Source: Pararge aegeria (Eukaryota; Arthropoda; Insecta; Lepidoptera; Nymphalidae). Taken from it: a stretch of 64,000 nt of DNA. Where the stretch lies: NCBI RefSeq assembly GCF_905163445.1, contig NC_053194.1, positions 13,310,921-13,374,920 of the forward strand. Reading direction: 5' to 3'. Both the position numbers and the translations under genes were made by a program. The notes below the pieces were generated by a model. That model was given only the letters and a program-made list of their open reading frames with translations. It had not been told where the DNA came from and ran no database searches. Shown here piece by piece: positions 43,207 through 53,802 of this stretch (within the stretch, counting starts at the first letter, position 1; every line of letters starts with the position of its first letter).

Positions 43207-43457
43207 ATGTCCTATTAGCGCAGTGGGCAGCGACCTTGCTTTTTAAGTTAAGGCTGTGTATTCGATTCCCACGTCTGGAAAATTTTTGTGTGATGAATAT
43301 GAATGATTTTCAGTGTCTGGGTGTTTATATGTATATAATAAGTATTTATTTACATTATTCATAAAAATATTCATCAGTCAACTTAGTACCCATAACACAA
43401 GCTACGCTTACTTTGGGGTTAGATGGCGATGTATGTATTGTCGTAGTATATTACTAT
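43207..43457 (+). mobile_element. SINE-A copy with diverged 5' tip
   Basis: ATTAGCGCAGTGGGCAGCGA keeps the A box, TTCGATTCCCACGTCTGG keeps the B box, and the body ends at GTCGTAGTATATTACTATTA. The GACGGCC tip is lost. Confidence 0.85.
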
Positions 43458-43459
43458 TA

Positions 43460-44315
43460 TGAATTAAATCAGTAAACTGAGTAAATTTCTGCTCCACTGT
43501 TGGCTTTAACTATTGTTGTCACAATAAAATACTGATTTTAATTAGTGGGATCGAAGATTTAACAAAAATTCTGCTTGGTACGGGGATAGAGCAAAATTAT
43601 TTTTCTGACTGCTGGTAACGAGAATTTCTTGACAGATAACCCAATTCCAAGTCATACTTTGGACTAAAGCGAGTTTTAAAGATTTAGAAAAAATTAACAA
43701 AAACTCAACAATACGGAAAAGGGAGATATTTGGATCATTCTTTAGCCATATAATTTTTTAACTTCATTAATTAATAACTGCAAAGCAATAGTAAGCAATT
43801 GCGCATTTAAAACACTGTCGTCACGGTATCGTCTCATGCACATAAATGCAGTCTTCTTTAAACAATAGCAACTGTGCACTGTAATAAAGTTTAGAAAATA
43901 TCTAACAGTATCGTATCGTCAACGTCCCGTTCACTTACAAGCAGCGTGTTAATAGTTGGTTGTAAAATGTGTAATGCTTATACCCGACCGCTTCCCGCGG
44001 CGCTCAGCGTCGCACCGAGCACACTATCCCACTTTATAGCTTAATCTCCTACATGCTATTCCAATAAATAAAACATTCAAAACAAAGTAGTCCTTAGGAA
44101 AAAAATAACCAGCCTAGAGAGTATCGGGTCACGCATTAGAAAGGGTTCCGAGCATAGATAGTCAGTTGGTGAGTTAACGAAAGTGACATTGAAGCTATAT
44201 TATTTAGTAATTTGAAATTTAAAAAACCCCGAATCTTGACTGATCATATCGTGTACATTATTCTACAAGTAATACCTGTCATTTATTGTTAAGGGAGATG
44301 TAAAGAAAACACAGA
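43460..44315. other. Unassigned stretch with a small GC-rich spot
   Basis: Position 43980-44030 (CCCGACCGCTTCCCGCGGCG; CTCAGCGTCGCACCGAGCAC) is the most GC-rich short interval I noticed in the window. It does not match the repeats. No gene could be tied to it. Confidence 0.3.
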
Positions 44316-44319
44316 AACG

Positions 44320-44365
44320 CACACAGAAATATGCCAAACTGGGAAGTTTGGCGTGTTTCTGTGTG
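44320..44365. repeat. Imperfect 21-bp hairpin
   Basis: Arms 44320-44340 and 44345-44365 pair at 19 of 21 positions with loop GGGA. The arms share CACACAGAAA and GCCAAACT. The two mismatches lie together near the centre of the stem. Confidence 0.75.
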
Positions 44366-44544
44366 CCCCTCGTTTTATCGTGATAAAAACAATACGTAAT
44401 TACGGATGTGGGGCCAGTTTCACAACTCTGGTGTGGTACTAAAAATTTCATAAAAGTAAAAAAAAACATAAGTTTCAAAGGAAACCCAATAAGAGCCCTA
44501 CAAAGTCTAACCCATCAGAAGGAACTACAATAACTATGAATTTC

Positions 44545-44600
44545 AGCCTGCGGACATCCACTGCTGAACGAAAAGCCTATCCCAAAAAACGCTTCCCGTA
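44545..44600 (+). mobile_element. LINE fragment (CCACTGCTGAACG)
   Basis: GCCTGCGGACATCCACTGCT and GAACGAAAAGCCTATCCCAA is a diverged version of the GGACGTCCACTGCTGGACATAGG end of RTE-type elements. Confidence 0.4.
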
Positions 44601-44604
44601 TACT

Positions 44605-44980
44605 CGTAATATATCTATCGGGATTCTATATTTTACTGCGGGACTCTAAGAAACAAGCCTCCCTTGGCGGTGTAATTCAATTTTATTTTTTGTTTGGACT
44701 TAGAGGGGCATCGGATATCTTTTTTCAATTTATTAGCTTGCTCGCGGCTGTGTTTGTCTCTAAATTATTTGATATTGTGGCTTGAGTTATGACGTAGATA
44801 GCTTGAAGAAAAAGCTTTCTTGTTTAACTGGACAACTATTTTAGTTCACAGTTATCTTTTATTCCAGTGCCTTTACGATTAGCGGATTATCCGTCAGTAT
44901 TTTTCGTGGCGAGGCTTTGGTCGGGATTAATTTGTTTTATTGTTGTGAAGGTCAGACCGAGAATATCACATGTTAGTTAT
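44605..44980. other. Unassigned stretch
   Basis: Nothing recognised before the repeat fragment at 44985. Confidence 0.4.
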
Positions 44981-44981
44981 G

Positions 44982-45070
44982 AAAAACGGGACCGACGATT
45001 TAACGTGCTTTTCGAAGCACTGACAGGAGATTGTCAATTTCCTGATTCCAGGCTGGTGCTGTGGTTCTCT
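44982..45070. mobile_element. Unclassified repeat fragment (GGGACCGACGA)
   Basis: GGGACCGACGATTTAACGTG, CTTTTCGAAGCACTGACAGG and GATTCCAGGCTGGTGCTG; related to 25470. It forms the second half of a 71-codon open frame (44867-45082), which is therefore not a convincing gene. Confidence 0.4.
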
Positions 45071-45074
45071 TTTA

Positions 45075-45822
45075 GAAAATAAAAAATAATATTAGGTTTC
45101 TTTTTCAATGTGTAATAGAATAAAAAGGTTTCATAAGTCATTCGCATCATACGACGATATCACAATAATTAAAAAACTAAATTAGTACATTGTCGTTTTA
45201 ACCTGGTTTAATTTTTTTTAATCTATTTCTTGGTCTAAATGGGGACAGTTGTCAACAGAATCCGATCTATATACCTAGATCTTTAAAGAATCTCAACACT
45301 CTCACCATCTCTTTCACCTCTGGCAATCTCGTACCGCAAGGTTGTCTACCCCTATTTGTTGACACATAACCAATGAACTCCATTCGCGTAAACCTTTGAG
45401 ATTTGCTATCTCATTTCTAATGCTCTAAGAAATGAAATACCCTTAAGGCATCTATGTTCTATCTAGCGCACACAATCTAAAAAGGCCTTTAGAATCATGT
45501 TTGAAATGGGGCAATATGATGAAGCAATATAAAAAATATGGCTTTAAAAGTGATATAATTTAGAGAAGTAAATTATTTTCCATTTGAAATGGAAAATATG
45601 CCTCCAGAGGCAAGAACGTGTATTTATTGTTTGAGATATTAGAATTTAATACCAACAAATAAATTAGGCTGGTTCGCATTTTTGTAACTTTTTATTCAAC
45701 GACACTAGTGGTAGTCCGGCTGGGCTTTGCTTGCGTTCTGATACTCTCAATCAATACAGTAGTATGAGTTTGACTTAGTATAGCTATACTTTTTATACCT
45801 AACCTTCGTAGTTTACCTTTAT
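45075..45822. other. Unassigned stretch with a short palindrome
   Basis: A perfect 25-base palindrome at 45574-45598 (12-bp arms around a G; the left arm reads TATTTTCCATTT). Otherwise nothing recognised. Confidence 0.4.
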
Positions 45823-45825
45823 CAA

Positions 45826-45935
45826 CCGCATCATCATATCAACCTATTACCGGCCCACTACAGGGCACGGGTCTCCTCCCACAATGTAGAGGTTAAGGTA
45901 GTCCACCACACTGTCCGAGTGCGAATTAGTGGGAA
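45826..45935 (-). mobile_element. SINE-B tail fragment
   Basis: Minus strand: CATCATATCAACCTATTACC, CCCACTACAGGGCACGGGTC, CTCCTCCCACAATGTAGAGG and AGTCCACCACACTGTCCGAG. Confidence 0.8.
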
Positions 45936-45957
45936 ATCAATCCCAACCTAACAATAT

Positions 45958-46018
45958 TTCACTGATGAACATGTATGTTTTTCAGTGTCTGGGTGTTTAT
46001 TTGTATACTCTAAGTTTT
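45958..46018 (+). mobile_element. SINE-A middle fragment
   Basis: CTGATGAACATGTATGTTTT, TCAGTGTCTGGGTGTTTATT and GTATACTCTAAG; both ends lost. Confidence 0.7.
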
Positions 46019-46021
46019 AAT

Positions 46022-46260
46022 CTTAATATATATAAATCTCCTGTCACGATGTTTGTCCGCGATGGACTCCTAAACTACTTAACCGATTTTAAATTAAATT
46101 GGCACACCGTGAGATGTCTGGTCCAACTTAAGAGATAGGATAGCTTAGGTCTTTAATTATAGTCGCAATTTTATTTTATTGTAAATTATTTGTCTATGAT
46201 TAATTGACAGTCACAACTCACATGTTATATTTATATATATACGCTATACTCATTTAAGGC
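46022..46260 (+). mobile_element. Helitron-like fragment
   Basis: TTAATATATATAAATCTCCT, GTCACGATGTTTGTCCGCGA, TGGACTCCTAAACTACTTAA and GGCACACCGTGAGATGTCTG follow the order of a common lepidopteran non-autonomous Helitron. Its 3' end and CTAG terminus are not visible. It abuts the SINE-A fragment. Confidence 0.5.
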
Positions 46261-46429
46261 TATGAGAATGCTAAACACATATAGATATGTGTTTTAGCAC
46301 TAAATGTCCCTCCTACATTCAGAGGCAATCAGTATTATTTGGAAATTATAGATAGTTGCAATCATTGACTGCAAATCTTACATAGACTCTTCCGCACTTA
46401 AAGTTTTAGTAGTAGTACCTATTAACGCA

Positions 46430-46645
46430 TTTTGTGGCCAAGCTTGTCCAGGGAAGTCCCTACTACCCCCATGCCTATTTAAGCTGCTAAGCTGCGTTCC
46501 AGTCCGAAGGGTGTCATTTCATAGGATGTGTTCCTTGCATTGCATTCAAAGTGTTCCTCTGTTTATGTAACAAATTATGGTTTTTCACTAACCATTAGGT
46601 TACCACAGCTTGGTCCGTCATTTATTACTATAAAAAAACCTTTAG
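46430..46645 (+). mobile_element. Repeat 'E' copy, diverged
   Basis: CCCCATGCCTATTTAAGCTG, GCGTTCCAGTCCGAAGGGTG, AGTGTTCCTCTGTTTATGTA and TTAGGTTACCACAGCTTGGT, then a short A-rich tail. Confidence 0.55.
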
Positions 46646-46679
46646 GATGTTATCAACAATTATAATTATATAAATAATT

Positions 46680-46980
46680 TTAACGCCCCCACAATCTCTT
46701 CTAGGGCTAAAGTTTTTCGAAATCTTATAGTAAGTGTTAATTTAACAAACATAAAACTTTTATTAAATTTTAAGTCCGTGGGAATTTTAGTATAAAATTT
46801 TCATTTTTTTTCATTAGCACCCCCGTAACCGATTTTGTGATTTAAACTTCATTCAATACATCTTGTTTGCTCGTAACATAGCCCAAAAAATTTCTGTCCA
46901 AATTTCATGTCTAAATGAGTTAAAATTCAAAATTTAGTTTTTTATGTATTTTTCTAATCATTAACGCCCCCATAAGTCAG
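46680..46980. repeat. Three spaced GCxCCCCC direct repeats
   Basis: TAACGCCCCCACAATCT at 46681, TAGCACCCCCGTAACCG near 46815 and TAACGCCCCCATAAGTC near 46967 occur at regular spacing of about 140 bases in otherwise AT-rich DNA. Origin unknown. Confidence 0.4.
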
Positions 46981-46999
46981 TCCCTGCCTTATAATATCC

Positions 47000-47640
47000 C
47001 TCCTTATAACTCTGGGAATGTATTGAGATTATAATGACGGAAAATATTTAAACCTTACAATTTCGTTTCCGAGCATAGAACCCAAGTGCTTGTCGCTCAT
47101 TAATAATAATTAGAGCAAACAGATACTTCACCTTAAAAATATAAATAAGATATATTTAAATACAATTCAAATTCGTTGTAAGGCCAAAATTAAACTCACT
47201 TCTTAAAAAGCATCAAACACAAGTGAAAATCCAAAAAGTAGACTGCGTCAAAGTAGTCGACAACTTACAATTACAAAATAATATTACACTTGCAAATTAT
47301 TACCACAGTTATTTTTTTTTTCTTATTTCTTTGCAATAAAGGTTAAAATGGCAAAATTGTTGGTAGAGTAACGGCAAAAAGATTTAGTAGTCCTAAAGAT
47401 GTCACTCATTCAAACTTTAACGATCGTCCTAATAGTGTTTTTAACCGTTCCCGAAAATCCTCAAGACGTGACTGGAGCGTCAACAATTTTATAAACGAAT
47501 CTATTCGTATACTCCAGGGTTGGCACTTTAAAATTAAAAAAATAAGTGTATAATTAAGGGATACGAAGGTATTTTTATTTTTATTCATATTAAAGTGTTA
47601 AACGTAAATACACGAAATAAAGAGCAATCATTACTAGTAA
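47000..47640. other. Unassigned stretch
   Basis: Nothing recognised. Confidence 0.4.
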
Positions 47641-47674
47641 GAACGCAAAAAGGGCATGGTTGCCAGTGTAGTTA

Positions 47675-47795
47675 CAGACACATGGCTAAACACCTACGTC
47701 GCAAGATAATGGACACGGGGTTGCACTTTGTCCTACGAAGTGTTTCTCTGTTGGTTTTCCAATTACCATCACTAAGCGATAAAAAATGGGCATTA
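47675..47795 (+). mobile_element. Repeat 'E' fragment
   Basis: GCTAAACACCTACGTCGCAA, GATAATGGACACGGGGTTGC and CGAAGTGTTTCTCTGTTGGT match the middle of the family at 37400-37515. The 70-codon frame at 47595 crosses it. Confidence 0.45.
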
Positions 47796-47984
47796 AAAAT
47801 AAATTAAGGACGACAAAGAAAAATGTCCGTTGAGTGTAAAATTTCTACTACAAAGCAATGTTATGACTAAATTTTCAAGGTCACATACTTTAGCAAGAGG
47901 ACATTAGCACAAGTAAGAAGATGGTAGAAAAATCAGCAGAAGCATGTCTTGGCTCAAAAATATGATACTGATGTTTAGACTACC

Positions 47985-48062
47985 TACCTCGCGCAACAGT
48001 GAGTGCTTTTGATGTGAAAAATGTTATGCTAGCCAAACTGCTACCCAAACTGGTAACAGTTA
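47985..48062 (+). mobile_element. SINE-C head fragment
   Basis: CTACCTCGCGCAACAGTGAG and GCTTTTGATG with a later CAGTTATCCCGGGG; only the tRNA-like start is left. Confidence 0.5.
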
Positions 48063-48064
48063 TC

Positions 48065-50110
48065 CCGGGGAAACATTTTCAATTGGCAACCATAGGTTTG
48101 TTATTAATACGCTTAACGATTTCCTTTTGAACTCTACAAAATGATTTGATGAGCTCAATTTGTATGTGTTTGCTTAAGATAATAAATTCGAGAGCTTTTG
48201 GCTATATAAAGAGTTTATTGGGGGCATTAAAATAATAATGTTTATTTAAGACATAACTATCCACAATCTTAATTCGATATGATTTGATAAACGTTTTCTC
48301 ATTCCAGTTTAGCATATCGTGAATTTATCTTTTTTATCTGTGACAAAAATAAAATTGAAAGGTAAAATCAAGAATTTCATGGATTTTTTTTGGAAAACGT
48401 TTATTTTTAAATGAAAAAAGAGTGCAACTAATTATATGACGATTCAAATCACAAGGAGAATCACAATTCTTGCGGAGGAATCAAAATACCATTATAATTA
48501 TAAATTATGAAAATTAAGCTTATTTTATCGGTAATGATAAAACTTAAAGTTCGTATTGATCTCTTTTTGAAATTCTTTAAAAAATTTAAAGTAGGTATTA
48601 CCTACTCAGCAAAAGCGCGGAAGGTATGAGTATTATTAAAATACCAGAACACTAGCAGCAGCTAGTCTAAAACAATTTCCGCGATGTCTCTCTTCTTGCG
48701 AAAACTCACACCAGCGCGTTTAATCTTAGTTTAAACTTTATTATGAAAACAGCTGCAGGGTCGCAACTTTTCATTAGTCACATTATTATTTAATAAGAAA
48801 TTTTATCAAACAACACCAACTTACGCCCTCAGGTTGTTAAAAAAAAAACAAAAGATTATCTTTAATGTCACGCCATCTATCTACTTGATCCAACAAAACC
48901 CTCAACGTGTGACGTAATGCACGTAAAATTTTAGATACGTATTTTTTAAACTATTGTTTTAATTAACGCCGATTTAGACGTTGATTTATGTAAAAATGAG
49001 GTGGAAAAGTTTTTAGCTGCTTTCGTGCAGGTTACATGCATTTAAGCTAGGGAGCACTGTGCGAATTAATTTTTGTAATTGGTTTTCATTTTTCCAGAAA
49101 ACTGATTCCAATATTAAAACGAAAAAGACTCGATTTCACCCATATGTTATTATATAGAGTAAGTACATGCTATGTAATCGGAACATGGAAAATAAAATTT
49201 TTTGATAATAATTGATTACTGGGAAACCAAATTTGAATGATACTATTTATCTAATAATTTTGTCCACTGAAGTTTTTAATTGTTTATTTACTGATTGACT
49301 AACTTTTTTTATTTCTCTCGCAAAATATCAAAAACTTTTAATGAATACAGTCAACTCTCTCCCGATCATCAAATTCGAAATACTATTGCGTGTCTACTGT
49401 ACATGTCAATGACGTTAAAGTTTTGGGTAATAAAAAACGCGGGATGTAAAAAATTTAACACTTCATATTCCTAAAATATCCTGACAATGGGCAACTCTAA
49501 TGCCTTTTCTCCGGTAATATAGTACTTTTATTGTAGTAGTTTCTTCCTTTATGGTCTCTTAAAATGAGTGCACAGGAATTTATTGCCGAGATAAAGTGAC
49601 GGCAATATTTAGAAACACAAAATTTTAGTCTATAAAGTTTACATTTGGTACCATAGAGCCACCGTTTTGTTTTACGAGGATGTCGGTGAACAGATAAGCT
49701 TGATTCATGACAAAACTTCATAATAATAAAACTCTTTGACGATCTCTGTGACTCAGTAGTGTTCCTTCTAGTCGGAGAACCTGGGTTTGTTCAGCAACTA
49801 TGGGGACTCAACCGTAACAACTGGAAGATCTTCCTCTAGACTGGTGTTGTGGGCTCCAAAGATTCATGTTTAGAAGTAGTATTTATGAAAACCTCGTTAG
49901 CGTGATGCAGGATCTTTGTGGTGCCATCTAGTTAGGTAATGTGGAGACTGTCCGAGGTTCGATTATAAACGGCCTTAGATTTAGTCAGCTGCAGATAGTT
50001 ACCGTTTTAACGACAAAGACGTGTACCAAGAGATTACGGTTTCGTTACTAAAATATACACAGTAGAAGCCGCAAGCGTAGAAAATTCCATTACTAGTAAG
50101 CCATTTAATC
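48065..50110. other. Long unassigned stretch
   Basis: Two kilobases with almost no recognisable repeats. 48680-48780 (CTCACACCAGCGCGTTTAAT; AACAGCTGCAGGGTCGCAAC) is GC-richer and could be regulatory. 49740-49995 contains decayed tRNA-like blocks (GGAGAACCTGGGTTTGTTCA; GACTGTCCGAGGTTCGATTA) of the family at 9744. Confidence 0.3.
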
Positions 50111-50117
50111 TAACCTC

Positions 50118-50210
50118 ACCCGTTTGTAGTCTAAGATGATAGTGGAATCGAACCCAGAACCACCAACTAATAAGACCAACGTGCTCACCACTGCCCTAGG
50201 GATGTCGTCA
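50118..50210 (-). mobile_element. SINE-C head, inverted pair left member
   Basis: Minus strand: GAATCGAACCCAGAACCACC is the B box region, and GTGCTCACCACTGCCCTAGG is the A box region. Confidence 0.65.
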
Positions 50211-50254
50211 AAAATATTAAAGCTCGTCATAAGTAAAAGAAGATTAATGGCACG

Positions 50255-50515
50255 ATGTAATGAGCGTTGTGGTTTTAAGTTGGAGGTCCCTTTAGGAACT
50301 TATTTCTGAATTTTCTCTAGTCTGGTCTGGTACGAAGCTTCGGCTGGGGCTAGTTACCACCCTAGCGACAAAGAAGTGCCGCTAAGCGAATAAGCGTTCC
50401 GGTACGTTTTCGCCTAAGGGTATGGGTTAAATATAACTTACTGCCTTACTTCCTGACAGGTTAGCCCGCTACCATCTGAAATTGCAGTCAAGAAATAACC
50501 TATAGTGTAATAAAA
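50255..50515 (+). mobile_element. SINE-C copy, inverted pair right member
   Basis: ATGAGCGTTGTGGTTTTAAG, TTCTCTAGTCTGGTCTGGTA, AGTTACCACCCTAGCGACAA, GCCGCTAAGCGAATAAGCGT and TGACAGGTTAGCCCGCTACC. The B box is damaged (TCCCTTTAGGAA). Confidence 0.8.
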
Positions 50516-50517
50516 AA

Positions 50518-51000
50518 ACCTATAATTTTTCACCTACTCCACGGGTTTTAGAAATTTTCTAACTCAAGTATAAAATATCCAATTTCACACATAATCTAGC
50601 TACATTAACTTCTTAAATAAAGAACGTTGCAAGTTTGCTTTAAGGCAATCTTTATAAAAGCATACCCTAGGGCGCTTTACTATTTGTCGCGATCAAAGCG
50701 TACGCTACTATACTGTGAACTGTGCAAATAAACTTTTCATTATTGCTACGGATTTCCGTCTTTTGTACAGCACATCCCTTAAGACTAGCTATAACGTACA
50801 GCAGAAATGGCAAAGCATCCATTTACTCTTAACTTTTCACTACAAAAACTTGTTTAATACTTTAACAGCTTTCTCGACGTTATTCTTTTGAGAAATTGTT
50901 ACATTGTTTACATAAATTACTATGTACTGGATGAATGCGCTTAACCCCTTAGCTATCTAAATTCTATAACGAGGCATGTGATCACCAATGGTCTATTATT
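50518..51000. other. Unassigned stretch
   Basis: Nothing recognised. Confidence 0.4.
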
Positions 51001-51009
51001 CATCTTTAT

Positions 51010-51190
51010 CATCATCATATCAACTCGTAATCGGTCCACTACAGGGCACGGGATTCCTCCCACAATAAGAAAGGGTTAAGGCCGTTGTCCACCACGCTGG
51101 ACCAGTGTGGATTGGTGGATGTCTCACTTCTTTGAGAACATTATGGAGAACTCTCAGGCATGCAAGTTTTCTCAGGATGTTTTCCTTCAT
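51010..51190 (-). mobile_element. SINE-B, left part of a split copy
   Basis: Minus strand: TCATCATCATATCAACTCGT, CCACTACAGGGCACGGGATT, CCACGCTGGACCAGTGTGGA and CTCTCAGGCATGCAAGTTTT, to TGTTTTCCTTCAT. The remainder continues at 51452 after a retrotransposon insertion. Confidence 0.85.
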
Positions 51191-51451
51191 TTTCAAAAAA
51201 GAAAAACCCCAGATTAAGGGGCTATGGTCTCGAACTTGAATATCAGCAGGCATCCTGATCTAATCCTTCCGAGCACTTTATCAGCAATAGAGTTATACAA
51301 ATGTGGAATGCCTTGCCTGAAGATGTAGTGACTGCCGAATCACTGAATAAGTTTAAGAATAGACTGGATAAACATCAAAAAGACAAAGAGCGCAAGAAAT
51401 GATATAGACGCATCAGCGAAAGCTGCTTAGTCTATTATATAATAATAATAA
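51191..51451 (+). pseudogene. 5'-truncated non-LTR element inserted in a SINE-B
   Basis: One frame (51274-51402) reads HFISNRVIQMWNALPEDVVT, then AESLNKFKNRLDKHQKDKER KK and a TGA stop. FxxRVxxxWNxLPxxVVxAxSxxxFKxRLD is the C-terminal signature of CR1/Jockey-group polymerases. The 3' untranslated part is short and ends in ATAATAATAATAAT. Upstream of 51265 the frame meets a stop. The insertion splits the SINE-B at TTCAT / CGTTGAAG, so it is younger than that SINE copy. Confidence 0.8.
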
Positions 51452-51580
51452 TCGTTGAAGAAAGTGATATTTCATGTAAAACGCACATAACATAGAAAAG
51501 TTGACGTGCGTGCTGCGATTCTAACTCCGTCCCACGAAAGTGAAGCCGAAGTCCTAACCTGGGCTATCACCGCTACACCG
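51452..51580 (-). mobile_element. SINE-B, right part of the split copy
   Basis: CGTTGAAGAAAGTGATATTT, AAAACGCACATAACATAGAA, GTGAAGCCGAAGTCCTAACC and GGGCTATCACCGCTAC complete the element (minus strand). Confidence 0.85.
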
Positions 51581-51584
51581 GTTC

Positions 51585-52450
51585 ATGATAATGATGAAGA
51601 TTCGAAATCTTAGTTTAGTTTTTAGTTCTTATGGCAACCAGATTATTTTATTGTTTATTCAAGCTTTTAGGCCGGGGTAAGCAAAAGATAGGTAGACCAT
51701 TAAAAATATAAAACCAAGAATTGGGAATTATTATTTCATAGAATTAGTGCAACAGAGCGGATTAGTGCAACAGGGATTCTACGTATGCATAGGCGAAGAA
51801 GAAAAAAAGCGCTTAAAATAATTTTACAGTGAACGCTGAATGCTATCAAGCATTAATGAGGGAGGAAAGTAGAAAAAACTTTTAAAATATAAAGTGGATG
51901 TTGAGCAGAAAGCAATGAGTTGAGTTGTAGTGAAGTACCAAATATAAGTCAGACCAACCTTACGTTTCCTCTTACTTAAGGCAAAGCCGAACGTTGCAAA
52001 TTTCGTCCCTCTTGCGACCTAAAAGACTCTTGCTCCGTATATCGTTGCGGGTATTTGGTAGTCAATTTGCACCCAACTGTAGAAGTTATCCGCCTTGTTT
52101 GTGACTAAGTTTTAAAGCTAACTTAGCCTCTTCTTACACCCTATATCATATACTCCTATCAACTTCATTCATAATAGTATTTTCATTCATTCTTCATTCA
52201 TCTCGTTGCACAGTTCCGAATTTCTTCTGTTTGCCTATCTCTAATTCCCTGGAAATGCACCTTTACGCTGGATCTTCCTCAGGACCGGCGATAGCAACAG
52301 CAAAAACGGCTTGACATTTCACTCGCTAGAAACTTTCTACGATAAAAACTCGTCTAGTTCATAGCTTTTGCGCTGTTATTTTTAAATTTGCCAAGGTTCC
52401 GTTTTGTGTACCTACCTACTGTTCTTGTAATGTTACAAATTGTATTTATG
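51585..52450. other. Unassigned stretch
   Basis: 51660-51720 (TTTTAGGCCGGGGTAAGCAA; AAAAGATAGGTAGACCATTA) may be a decayed GKxxxGRP-type LINE fragment. No gene. Confidence 0.3.
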
Positions 52451-52452
52451 CC

Positions 52453-52881
52453 TGGTACATTTCAGGCAGGTTTCATTGGTATATTTTAAATATGTTTTTA
52501 TTACAATCTACATCAAAAATTGCCAAAGTAATGGAAACTTTACGTTTAGGAATATTGAGAAAAGAATAAGCTGTTTTTTATCCTAGAGATTACATATTTT
52601 ATTTTAAAAGGCTTTCAGAAAAATACAATTGAAGGCTTTATTAACTTTTCTATATTTCTTGCTAATTGGTACATTTCAGGCAGGTTTCATTGGTATATTT
52701 TAAATATGTTTTTATTACAATCTACATCAAAAATTGCCAAAGTAATGGAAACTTTACGTTTAGGAATATTGAGAAAAGAATAAGCTGTTTTTTATCCTAG
52801 AGATTACATATTTTATTTTAAAAGGCTTTCAGAAAAATACAATTGAAGGCTTTATTAACTTTTCTATATTTCTTGCTAATT
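52453..52881. repeat. Perfect 214-bp tandem duplication
   Basis: Units 52453-52666 and 52667-52880 (plus one further matching T) are identical on reading through. The unit starts TGGTACATTTCAGGCAGG and ends TTCTTGCTAAT. It has no recognisable gene or repeat-family content. No filler bases at the junction. Confidence 0.95.
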
Positions 52882-53120
52882 CAAGTGGCGTGCTTTCATG
52901 AAAATAGACGTATCTGATACTCTTGCACATTATTCTTCCTTATATTAATCGGTTAACTTAAACAATTTTTTGCTAATCGTATGTATGTGAAGATTTGAAT
53001 AGAGCTACTGCTTGTTATGGAGTCCTATCTAGTCCATCAGTGCTTTTTTAAGATTCTTGGAATAAATGACCTTCGCTACAAGCACATAAATCGATATGAT
53101 ACAAGAAAGAAACAAAGTTC

Positions 53121-53282
53121 TTATCAACCCATTATAGACCTACTAGAGGGTACGGTTAATTCTTAAAAAAATAAATGATTTCTCGCTAGTCCGCCACATT
53201 GTCCAAGTGCGAATTGGTAGACTTCATACACCTTTGAGAATATCATATTGAGAATATCAATAGGAAGGCTATCACCACTCAC
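53121..53282 (-). mobile_element. Decayed SINE-B copy
   Basis: Minus strand: TATCAACCCATTATAGACCT, AGTCCGCCACATTGTCCAAG, GCGAATTGGTAGACTTCATA and a diverged AGGCTATCACCACTC head end. Confidence 0.6.
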
Positions 53283-53284
53283 AG

Positions 53285-53798
53285 AATAGATAGATACATG
53301 ATAGACTATATGAGTCATTGCAAAATTTTATACCTATTACCTGTACCACGCTTGAAGTTTTTGAAGATGACGTAAACGCATGTAGGTATATATGTATGGA
53401 GTATTCCCTGCTCATTACAATTACTGTACTTCCCCACACATATTATCCAAAATCAAATTTCCATCGACTGTTTTACTGGTAATAACAACTGCATACAAAA
53501 CCATCAGCCTGCGCGGAAACGTTCTGAACAGTAGGAACTTCATTTCACAGTAATCCGTTCAATTCAATAGTTAGATGTGAACTTTGCTGGCGAGCAAATG
53601 AAGTAAATTGGATTTGATTTCCGACTTTGACTCCCGTTTTGTGATTCTGTAGTCACGAATCTTTCTATCAGCGCTTTACAGTGGATTCTCATACGTGAAC
53701 TTTTTAATGTGATGTTTCCATAAAAAGACGTTTTAGTATGATAAATAAAAATTAATAGTTAATTGATTAATCCTCATCAATTAATTGTGCTGAAAACA
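53285..53798. other. Unassigned stretch
   Basis: Nothing recognised. Confidence 0.4.
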
Positions 53799-53802
53799 TA
53801 TA

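Noticed and set aside
44867..45082. 71-codon frame with a hydrophobic stretch
   Set aside because: Its second half overlaps an interspersed repeat fragment also seen at 25470, so conservation as a gene is unlikely.
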